36,089 nt of DNA. It comes from Vicinamibacteria bacterium (GTDB lineage: Bacteria > Acidobacteriota > Vicinamibacteria > Fen-336). Each line of letters opens with the position of its first letter. Positions within the stretch are counted from its first letter, which is position 1. The position numbers and the translations under genes were made by a program. The notes below the pieces were generated by a model, which had not been told where the DNA came from, did not search any database, and worked only from the letters and a program-made list of their open reading frames with translations. The stretch spans positions 1-36,089 of the forward strand of contig JAMPXO010000045.1 in the NCBI GenBank assembly GCA_023701125.1, read 5' to 3'. Of the stretch, positions 9,081-16,002 are shown one piece after another.

Positions 9081-10229
9081 ATGCACCCCAGTCACCGGCG
9101 CCGCACGCGCCTCGTGTGCGGCCTCGCGCTGATCGCGGCCTCCGTGGCCTGCGGCGGAGCGCGCCCCGCCGCTGTGCCCGGCCCCGTCGAGGTCACCACG
9201 GTGACCGTGCAGCCCGAGCGCGTCGTGCTGACGACGGAGCTGCCCGGCCGCACGGCGCCCTACCTGGTCGCCGAGATCCGGCCCCGCGTCAACGGCCTGA
9301 TCCAGGAGCGCGCGTTCGAAGAAGGCGCCGACGTGCGGAAGGGCAGCCTGCTCTATCGCATCGATCCCGCGCCCTATCAGTCGGCCTACGAGCAGGCGAA
9401 GGCCGCGCTGGCCGTGGCCGAGGCCAACCTGCCCGCGGCGCGCTCGCTGTCCGAGCGGCTCGCGGGGCTGGCCGCGATCAGCGCGGTGGGCCAGCAGGAC
9501 GCCGACAACGCGGCCGCCGCTCTCGCCCGGGCCGAGGCCGCGGCGGACAGCGCGCGCGCGGTGATGGAGAGCGCCCGCATCCAGCTGGCCTACACGCCGC
9601 TGGAGGCGCCGATCTCGGGCCGCATCGGCCGCTCCGCGGTCACGGTCGGCGCGCTGGTCGCCGCCTACCAGCCCGTGCCGCTGGCCGTGATCCAGCAGCT
9701 CGACCCGATCTACGTCGACGTCACGCAGTCGTCCGCGGAGCTGCTCAAGCTGCGCCGGGCGCTGGCCAGCGGCGCGCTGACGAGCGCCAACGGCGCCATC
9801 CGCAAGGCCCGGCTGGTGCTCGAGGACGGCACGCCGTACGCGCACGAGGGCCGGCTCCAGTTCCGCGACGTCACCGTCGACCCGACCACCGGCTCGGTCA
9901 CGCTGCGGATGGTGTTCCCCAATCCCGAGCTGGTGCTGCTGCCCGGAATGTACGTGCGGGCCGTGATCGAGGAGGCGGCCCACGAGGCCGCGATCCTGGC
10001 GCCGCAGCAGGGCGTGACGCGCAACCCGCAAGGCGTGGCGACGGCGCTGGTGATCGGCGCGGACGGCACGGCCCAGGAGCGGCAGCTCGAGGTCGACCGC
10101 GCGATCGGCGACCGCTGGCTGGTGACGAAAGGGCTGGCCGCCGGCGACCGGGTGATCGTGGAGGGCCAGCAGAGGATCCGCCCCGGGGCGCCCGTCAAGG
10201 AGGCGCCGACCGCGGCGCCCGCGAAGTAG
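9081..10229 (+). CDS. RND efflux periplasmic adaptor (membrane fusion protein), lipoprotein
   Basis: The 382-residue protein belongs to the AcrA/MexA family that bridges an inner-membrane RND pump and an outer-membrane channel. A signal sequence ends in SVAC with the lipid-modified Cys at 24. It is followed by a barrel-sandwich segment (PGRTAPYLVAEIRPRVNGLI), an alpha-helical hairpin rich in Ala (about 100-165), and the returning lipoyl half TPLEAPISGRIGRS. ATG 9081 was chosen over the GTG at 8997 because it is preceded by GAAAGGA at six bases and begins a good lipoprotein signal, and because the sigma-54 element lies between the two. It is the first gene of the operon, with 12 bases to the pump gene. 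Substrates cannot be inferred; AcrAB/MexAB-like pumps export drugs, solvents and other amphiphiles. Confidence 0.94.
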   Translation: MHPSHRRRTRLVCGLALIAASVACGGARPAAVPGPVEVTTVTVQPERVVLTTELPGRTAPYLVAEIRPRVNGLIQERAFEEGADVRKGSLLYRIDPAPYQSAYEQAKAALAVAEANLPAARSLSERLAGLAAISAVGQQDADNAAAALARAEAAADSARAVMESARIQLAYTPLEAPISGRIGRSAVTVGALVAAYQPVPLAVIQQLDPIYVDVTQSSAELLKLRRALASGALTSANGAIRKARLVLEDGTPYAHEGRLQFRDVTVDPTTGSVTLRMVFPNPELVLLPGMYVRAVIEEAAHEAAILAPQQGVTRNPQGVATALVIGADGTAQERQLEVDRAIGDRWLVTKGLAAGDRVIVEGQQRIRPGAPVKEAPTAAPAK

Positions 10230-10241
10230 GGGAGCGACGCC

Positions 10242-13200
10242 ATGGCCCGCTTCTTCCTCGACCGCCCGGTCTTCGCGTGGGTGATCGCGATCGCGCTGAT
10301 GCTGTCGGGCGCGCTCGCGATCTACCACCTGCCGGTCTCGCAGTACCCGCCGATCGCGCCGCCTTCGATCGGCATCCGCGCGTTCTACGTCGGCGCCTCG
10401 GCCGAGACGGTCGAGAACAGCGTGGTCCAGATCATCGAGCAGAAGATGACCGGCCTCGACCGCATGATCTACATGCACTCGGTCGCCGACGCCTCGGGCA
10501 GCGCCGAGATCACGTTGACCTTCGCCCCCGGCACCGACGCCGACCTGGCCTGGGCCAAGGTCCAGAACAAGCTGCAGCTCGCCCTGCCCGCGCTGCCGGA
10601 GTCGGTGCAGCGCCAGGGCGTGACGGTGAGCAAGGCGACCCGCAACTACCTGCTGATCGTCGGCCTGGCCAGCGAGGACGGCCGGCTCAGCCGCGAGGAC
10701 CTGAACGACTACCTGGTGTCGAAGGTCGAGGCGGTGCTGGCCCGGGTGCCGGGCGTCGGCGACGTCGAGGTGTTCGGCACCGGCTACTCGATGCGGGTCT
10801 GGTTCGACCCCGACAAGCTGATGAAGTACGGGATGACATCGAACGACGTCGTGGCCGCAGTGCGCGCCTACAACGTCGAGGTCTCGGCCGGCCAGTTCGG
10901 CGGCGCGCCCGCCGTGCCCGGCCAGCGCCTCAACGCCTCGATCCTCGTCCAGTCGCTGCTGAAGACGCCGGAGGAGTTCGCGGCGATCCCGCTGCGCACC
11001 AACCCGGACGGCTCGGTCGTGCGCGTGCGCGACATCGGCCGCACCGAGCTCGGCACGGAGCTGCCCGACATCCGCATCTCCTTCGGCGAGGGCAAGCCGG
11101 CCTCGGCGCTGGCCATCCGCCAGGAAGCGGGGGCCAATGCGCTGGCGACCGCCGACGCCGTCAAGGCCAAGATGAAGGAGCTCTCCGCCGGCTTCCCGCC
11201 GGGCGTCAAGGTGATCTACGCGTTCGACACCAGCCCGTTCGTGCGGGTGGCGATCGGCGAGGTCGTGCGCACGCTGATCGAGGCCGTGGTGCTGGTGTTC
11301 TTCGTGATGTACCTGTTCCTCGGCAACCTGCGGGCGACGCTGGTGCCGACGATCGCGGTGCCGGTCGTGCTGCTGGGCACGTTCGGTGCGCTCGGCGCGC
11401 TCGGCTACTCGATCAACATGCTGACCATGTTCGCGATGGTGCTGGCGATCGGCCTGCTGGTCGACGACGCAATCGTCGTGGTCGAGAACGTCGAGCGGGT
11501 GATGTCCGACGAGGGGCTGCCGCCGCTGGAGGCGACCCGCAAGTCGATGGGCGAGATCCAGAGCGCGCTGGTCGGCATCGGCCTGGTGCTGGCCGCGGTG
11601 TTCGGCCCGATGGTCTTCTTCCCCGGCTCCACGGGCGTCATCTACCGCCAGTTCTCGGCGACGGTGATCGCCTCGATGCTGCTGTCCGTGGTCGTCGCGC
11701 TGGTGCTCTCGCCCGTGCTCTGCGCATCGCTGCTGAAGCCGGTGGCGAAGGGCCACGAGGCGGCGGAGACGGGCTCGCGGCGGCTGCGGCCGTTCTTCCT
11801 GTGGTTCGACCGCATGTTCTACCGGCTGCGCGATCGCTACCTCGCGTGGGTGACGCGCATCCTCGGCCACCGCGCGCGCTACGTGTTCGTGTTCGCGCTG
11901 ATCGTCGCCCTGCTCGGTGGCCTCTATTGGCGCATGCCCACCGGCTACCTGCCGGACGAGGACCAGGGCCTGCTGCTGACGATGGTGCAACTGCCGGTCG
12001 GCTCGACGCTGGAGCAGACCGAGGCCGTGATGGCACAGGTGCAGCGCCACTACCTCGTCGAGCAGAAGGAGGCGGTCGAGTCCTCGCTGTCGATCGCGGG
12101 CATGGGCTTCGCGGGCCGCGCCCAGAACCAGGGCATGGTCTTCGTGCGGCTGCAGGACTGGGAGCTGCGGCAGCGCCCGGACCTGCGCGCCAAGGCGATC
12201 GCGGGCCGGGCGATGCAGACGCTCGGCGCGATCCGCGGCGCGATCGTCTACTCGTTCCCGCCGCCGGCCGTGCCCGAGCTCGGCATCGCCACCGGCTTCG
12301 ACATGATGCTGCAGGACCGCGGCGACCTCGGCCACCAGGCGATGAGCGGCAAGCAGCTGCAACTGCTCGGCATGGCCGCCGCCGACCCGCGGCTGACCCG
12401 GGTGCGGCCCAACGGCATGTTCGACGTGCCGCAGTACAAGGTCGACATCGACTGGGAGAAGGCCGGCGCGCTCGGGGTGCCGGTCAGCGCGGTGCAGGCG
12501 TACCTCGCCACCACGTTCGGCAGCGCGTACGTCGGCAACTTCGTCCAGGGCGGGCGCGTCAAGCGCGTGTACGCGCAGGGCGACGCCCCGTCGCGGATGC
12601 TGCCGGGCGACCTCGAGCGGCTGCGGGTGCCGAACGTGCGCGGCGGGCTGGTGCCGCTCTCCGCGGTGGCCTCGGGGCGCTGGACCTGGGGCTCGCCGCG
12701 GCTCGAGCGCTACAACGGCTTCCCGGCGATGAACCTCCAGGGCGAGCCGTCGCCGGGCCACAGCTCGGGCGAGGCGATGGTCGCGATGGAGGAACTGGTC
12801 GGCCGGCTCGGCGCGGGCCTCGGCCTGGAGTGGACCGCGCTGTCCTACCAGCAGCGGATGTCGGAGTCGCAGGCCGGCCTGCTGTACGCCTTCTCGGTGC
12901 TGGTCATCTTCCTGGTGCTGGCGGCGCTGTACGAGAGCTGGACCGTGCCGATCACGATCCTGCTCGCGTTGCCGCTGGGCGTGATCGGTGGCGTCGCCGC
13001 CTCGTCGCTGCGCGGGATGACCAACGACGTCTACTTCCAGATCGGCCTGCTCACGGTGCTCGGGCTGACGACCAAGAACGCGATCCTGATCGTGCAGTTC
13101 GCGCAGGCCCACCGCGAGGAGGGCATGGAGCTGGTCGCGGCCACCTTGCAGGCGGCCCGGCTGCGGCTGCGGCCGATCCTGATGACCTCGCTGGCGTTCG

Positions 13201-13421
13201 GCTTCGGCGTGCTGCCGCTGGCGCTGGCCAGCGGTGCCGGCGCCGGCGCCCAGGCCGCGATCGGCACCAGCGTGCTCGGCGGCATGCTGACCGCGACCTT
13301 CCTCGCCATCCTGTTCATCCCGCTGTTCTACGTCGTGGTCGTCCGCCTGTTCGAGCGCCAGCCGGCCGCGGCCACCCTCGGCGCCCCGCCTGCGCAACCC
13401 GCGGCCGGGCAGGAGGTGTAG
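10242..13421 (+). CDS. RND multidrug efflux pump, HAE1 (AcrB/MexB-like) family
   Basis: At 1,059 residues it matches the full length of AcrB-type trimeric proton/drug antiporters of the inner membrane. MARFFLDRPVFAWVIAI is the canonical N-terminus. The proton-relay aspartates are D408 and D409 in GLLVDDAIVVVEN, equivalent to AcrB D407/D408, and the relay lysine is K945 in TTKNAILIVQF. Two large periplasmic loops follow TM1 and TM7, with NPDGSVVRVRDIGR in the first and GIATGFDMMLQDRG in the second, as in the family. A GGGGAGCG ribosome-binding site precedes the ATG. The gene is intact and sits between its adaptor and outer-membrane partner, which suggests one co-transcribed tripartite system. 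Confidence 0.97.
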   Translation: MARFFLDRPVFAWVIAIALMLSGALAIYHLPVSQYPPIAPPSIGIRAFYVGASAETVENSVVQIIEQKMTGLDRMIYMHSVADASGSAEITLTFAPGTDADLAWAKVQNKLQLALPALPESVQRQGVTVSKATRNYLLIVGLASEDGRLSREDLNDYLVSKVEAVLARVPGVGDVEVFGTGYSMRVWFDPDKLMKYGMTSNDVVAAVRAYNVEVSAGQFGGAPAVPGQRLNASILVQSLLKTPEEFAAIPLRTNPDGSVVRVRDIGRTELGTELPDIRISFGEGKPASALAIRQEAGANALATADAVKAKMKELSAGFPPGVKVIYAFDTSPFVRVAIGEVVRTLIEAVVLVFFVMYLFLGNLRATLVPTIAVPVVLLGTFGALGALGYSINMLTMFAMVLAIGLLVDDAIVVVENVERVMSDEGLPPLEATRKSMGEIQSALVGIGLVLAAVFGPMVFFPGSTGVIYRQFSATVIASMLLSVVVALVLSPVLCASLLKPVAKGHEAAETGSRRLRPFFLWFDRMFYRLRDRYLAWVTRILGHRARYVFVFALIVALLGGLYWRMPTGYLPDEDQGLLLTMVQLPVGSTLEQTEAVMAQVQRHYLVEQKEAVESSLSIAGMGFAGRAQNQGMVFVRLQDWELRQRPDLRAKAIAGRAMQTLGAIRGAIVYSFPPPAVPELGIATGFDMMLQDRGDLGHQAMSGKQLQLLGMAAADPRLTRVRPNGMFDVPQYKVDIDWEKAGALGVPVSAVQAYLATTFGSAYVGNFVQGGRVKRVYAQGDAPSRMLPGDLERLRVPNVRGGLVPLSAVASGRWTWGSPRLERYNGFPAMNLQGEPSPGHSSGEAMVAMEELVGRLGAGLGLEWTALSYQQRMSESQAGLLYAFSVLVIFLVLAALYESWTVPITILLALPLGVIGGVAASSLRGMTNDVYFQIGLLTVLGLTTKNAILIVQFAQAHREEGMELVAATLQAARLRLRPILMTSLAFGFGVLPLALASGAGAGAQAAIGTSVLGGMLTATFLAILFIPLFYVVVVRLFERQPAAATLGAPPAQPAAGQEV

Positions 13422-13423
13422 CC

Positions 13424-14875
13424 ATGAAGCGCTTCCTGCTCTTCGGCGCCGCGCTCGCACTCGCCGGCTGCTCGATGATCCCGAAGTACGACCGGCCGGC
13501 GGCCCCCGTGCCGCCGACCTGGTCGGCCGCGGAGGCCGCCCCGGCGACGGCCGCGAGCGTCGTCGAGACACCGTGGCGCGAGTTCTTCACCGAGCCGCGC
13601 CTGCGCTCGGTGATCGAGCTCTCGCTCGAGCACAACCGCGACCTGCGGGTGGCCACGCTGGCGATCGACCGCGCGAAGGCGATCCACCGCATCCAGGGCT
13701 CGGGGTTGACCCCGGGCCTCGGCATGCAGGCCGTGGGCGACGTCACCCGCATCCCCGAGAAGGTCGCCGAGGACGGCCAGGCCTACGACTCGAAGACGTA
13801 CTCCGTGCAGGTCGGCACGCTGGCCTGGGAGCTCGACCTGTTCGGGCGCATCCGCAGCCTGAAGGCGGCGGCGCTGGAGCAGTACATGGCCACGAGCGAG
13901 GCCCGCCGCGCGGCCCAGGTGTCGCTGGTCGCGGCCGTCGCCGCCACATGGCTTTCGGTAGCGGCCGACGCGGAGAACGTCCGCCTGTCCCGCTCCACGC
14001 TCGAGTCGCAACAGTCGTCGCTGGACCTGGTGCAGCGCAGCCGCGAGGCGGGCATCTCCTCGGACCTCGACCTGAGCCAGGCCCGCATCCAGGTCGAGTC
14101 CGCGCGCGCGGCGCTCGCCCGCTGGCAGGGGCAGCTCGCGATCGACCGCAACGCGCTCGACGTGCTGGCTGGCGGCGCGGTGCCCGCCGAGCTCCTGCCC
14201 GGCGGGTCTGGGGGCGGAGCCCCCAGCGGGCCTGGCGACGGGATTCACCCCCGGCGCCAGCCGCCCGATGACTGGGCGGACGTGGTCGACCCGAAGCTGC
14301 TCGCACCGGGGCTGCCCTCGGACGTGCTGCTGCTGCGGCCCGACATCCTGGCGGCCGAGCACGAGTTGCTCGCCGCCAACGCCAACATCGGCGCGGCCCG
14401 CGCGGCCTTCTTCCCGCGCATCTCGCTGACGGCCGCGTTCGGCACCATGAGCAAGGCGCTCGGCGACCTGTTCGGCGGCGGCACCCGGACCTGGATGTTC
14501 CAGCCGCTGGTCCAGGCCCCGCTGTGGGCCGGCGGCTACCAGCGCGCCAACCTGAAGGTGGCCCAGGTCGACCGCCAGATCGCGGTCGCCCGCTACGAGA
14601 AGTCGATCCAGGTCGCGTTCGCCGAGGTCGGCGACGGCCTCGCCCTGCGCGCCACGCTGGTCGCGCAGCGCCAGGCGCAGCAGGCGCTGGTCGATGCGCT
14701 GGCCGACAACCACCGGCTGCTGCTCGCCCGCTACGACGCCGGGCTCGACGGCCGTCTCGGCCTGCTGGTCGCCCAGCTCGGCCTGTTCAACGGCCAGCAG
14801 GCGCTGGTGGGCGTCCGCCTCGCGGAGCAGGCCAACCTGATCACCCTCTACAAGGCGCTGGGGGGCGGGGCGTGA
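13424..14875 (+). CDS. NodT/OprM-type outer-membrane efflux lipoprotein with an unusual in-frame insertion
   Basis: The 483-residue protein is the TolC-like exit duct of the efflux system. It has a lipoprotein signal with lipobox LAGC (Cys16), MIPKYDRP shortly after, two outer-membrane efflux repeats with long helices, and the family motif LPSDVLLLRPDILAAEHEL followed by NANIGAARAAFFPRISL. Just before that motif, about residues 258-283 form a Gly/Pro-rich stretch that I do not expect in relatives; it is encoded partly by a perfect hairpin at 14208-14226. The start at 13424 lies two bases after the pump's stop and has GGAGG upstream. The stop overlaps the GTG of the STAS-like gene (GTGA). Apart from the insertion the protein looks complete and functional. 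Confidence 0.94.
   Translation: MKRFLLFGAALALAGCSMIPKYDRPAAPVPPTWSAAEAAPATAASVVETPWREFFTEPRLRSVIELSLEHNRDLRVATLAIDRAKAIHRIQGSGLTPGLGMQAVGDVTRIPEKVAEDGQAYDSKTYSVQVGTLAWELDLFGRIRSLKAAALEQYMATSEARRAAQVSLVAAVAATWLSVAADAENVRLSRSTLESQQSSLDLVQRSREAGISSDLDLSQARIQVESARAALARWQGQLAIDRNALDVLAGGAVPAELLPGGSGGGAPSGPGDGIHPRRQPPDDWADVVDPKLLAPGLPSDVLLLRPDILAAEHELLAANANIGAARAAFFPRISLTAAFGTMSKALGDLFGGGTRTWMFQPLVQAPLWAGGYQRANLKVAQVDRQIAVARYEKSIQVAFAEVGDGLALRATLVAQRQAQQALVDALADNHRLLLARYDAGLDGRLGLLVAQLGLFNGQQALVGVRLAEQANLITLYKALGGGA
14208..14226. repeat. Perfect 8-bp hairpin inside the outer-membrane factor gene
   Basis: CTGGGGGC and GCCCCCAG pair perfectly around the loop GGA, and a further GCCCG (14197-14201) and CGGGC (14227-14231) could extend the structure. 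The element is in frame within coding sequence. Its core of twelve bases, GGCGGAGCCCCC (14213-14224), also occurs in reverse complement at 1431-1442 near the 3' end of the GT39-like gene. This suggests a small palindromic repeat family, but two partial copies are weak evidence. Confidence 0.5.
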
Positions 14876-15120
14876 TCCGGATCGACGCGGTGGCGCCGGG
14901 GCGAGTGCGGGTGATCGGCCGCCTCGAGGCGGCGGCACTGGACCTGCTCACCGAGGCCCTGGCCCACGGCGTGGTGGCGCTCGACCTGTCCGGAGTGGAG
15001 CAGGCCGACGAGAACGCCGTGAGGCTGTTGGCGGCGCTGCCGCCCGAGCGGGTGATGGTCGAGCACTGTCCGACCTGGCTCGAGTTGTGGATCGAGCGCG
15101 AGCGCCGCGGTCCGGGCTAG
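14872..15120 (+). CDS. Small STAS-domain-like protein
   Basis: An 82-residue protein starts at GTG 14872, overlapping the stop of the outer-membrane factor gene by four bases (GTGA), which implies translational coupling. It has the alternating strand/helix pattern of a STAS domain: IGRLEAAALDLLTEAL, then a hydrophobic strand with the conserved turn VVALDLSGVEQADENAVRLL, then VMVEHCPTWLELW. STAS domains are found in anti-sigma-factor antagonists and in MlaB of the phospholipid-transport complex. In antagonists a Ser/Thr after the Asp of the turn is phosphorylated. Here the corresponding segment reads ADENA and offers no Ser, so phospho-switching is unlikely. It may be an accessory or regulatory subunit of the efflux system. 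Its stop TAG shares the palindrome CTAG with the stop of the opposing PAP2 gene. Confidence 0.7.
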   Translation: MIRIDAVAPGRVRVIGRLEAAALDLLTEALAHGVVALDLSGVEQADENAVRLLAALPPERVMVEHCPTWLELWIERERRGPG

Positions 15121-15983
15121 AAGCTGAGGTGGACGCCGAGGCCGACGCCGGAGCCCGACGGGTCGGTCATCGGCGCGAGCTCGAGGCGACGGCCTTCGCG
15201 CGGCGACTCGCCGTTGCGACGGGTGACGGTCTTGCCCGCGACCCAGCCGATCGTGGCGCCCGCCAGCACGTCGCTCAGGTAGTGCTTGTTGCGCTCCAGC
15301 CGCGAGACGCCGATCAGGCCGGCCGTCGCGAACGCCGCGAGGCCCGCCTTGCGCCCGTAGTGGTGGTCGACCACGGCGGCCCAGGCGAAAGCCTGCGACG
15401 TGTGGCCCGACGGGAACGAGAGGTCGCTCGAGGCGTCCGGCCGGGTCCGACTCACGGCGTGCTTGAGGATCGACGTGTAGGTCCCGGCCACCAGCGTGGC
15501 CTGCATGCCGTCGTAGGTCAGCGCCCGGAAGCGGCTGTCGTGCGACGCGCGGCCCGCGAGGAACAGGCCGAGCGTCGCCGGCCCCATCACCGTGGCACCG
15601 CCCAGCGTCGCGCCCGCCTGCCCGAAGCCCCTGGCCCGCGGGCTCTCGACGAAATAGGAGCGTGCCTGCTGGTCGAACGTCGAGCCGGCGCCGGCCAGCG
15701 CCGCGCCGAACAGCAGCGGCCGGGCGTTGGCGGGCGAGAAGAAGCCGACCAGGTTGCGGCCGAGGTTGGGCACGAACGACTTCATCGTGCGCCGGCCGTC
15801 GCCCAGTCGCTCCAGCGGCGGGAGATCGTCGGCGAGGGCGCTCAGGTCCAGCGGACGCGCCGGTGCGTCGCCGGGGAACGCCTGCAGGTCGTCGGAAATC
15901 GGCGTCTCGGCAAGTTGCGCGCTGCACAGCGGCGCGCACGCCAGGGCGGCGGTGGCCAGGATCAGGCGAGTCGACACGAACAT
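15117..15983 (-). CDS. Exported PAP2-superfamily phosphatase
   Basis: The 288-residue protein carries all three signatures of acid phosphatases/vanadium haloperoxidases: K174-x6-R181P182, P191-S-G-H194, and S227R228-x5-H234-x3-D238. An N-terminal signal peptide (about 1-22, ending CSAQ) exports it, and hydrophobic segments around 90-100, 128-145 and 215-225 suggest it is at least partly membrane-embedded. Relatives remove phosphate from undecaprenyl pyrophosphate, phosphatidic acid, phosphatidylglycerol phosphate or lipid A; the substrate cannot be read from the sequence. I chose ATG 15983, which begins the signal peptide. The longer frame to 16217 runs into the neighbouring gene. It is the last gene of a close-packed minus-strand run, 19 bases after the kinase-like gene. 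The final residues GVGLGVHLSF resemble a beta-strand ending in Phe, which is unusual for a PAP2 protein. Confidence 0.9.
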   Translation of the reverse strand: MFVSTRLILATAALACAPLCSAQLAETPISDDLQAFPGDAPARPLDLSALADDLPPLERLGDGRRTMKSFVPNLGRNLVGFFSPANARPLLFGAALAGAGSTFDQQARSYFVESPRARGFGQAGATLGGATVMGPATLGLFLAGRASHDSRFRALTYDGMQATLVAGTYTSILKHAVSRTRPDASSDLSFPSGHTSQAFAWAAVVDHHYGRKAGLAAFATAGLIGVSRLERNKHYLSDVLAGATIGWVAGKTVTRRNGESPREGRRLELAPMTDPSGSGVGLGVHLSF

Positions 15984-16002
15984 CCGCAAATCATAACCGG
16001 CG

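Noticed and set aside
9116-13421. A very long plus-strand frame through the adaptor and pump genes, in the wrong frame before 13424
   Set aside because: The part before the outer-membrane factor is Arg/Gly/Pro-rich and overlaps two well-identified genes. Only the portion from 13424 is real.
7524-13571. A 2,015-codon open frame antisense to the efflux genes
   Set aside because: It is Arg/His/Gln-rich with no family resemblance and lies opposite clearly coding genes. Long antisense frames are common in GC-rich DNA because stop codons are rare.
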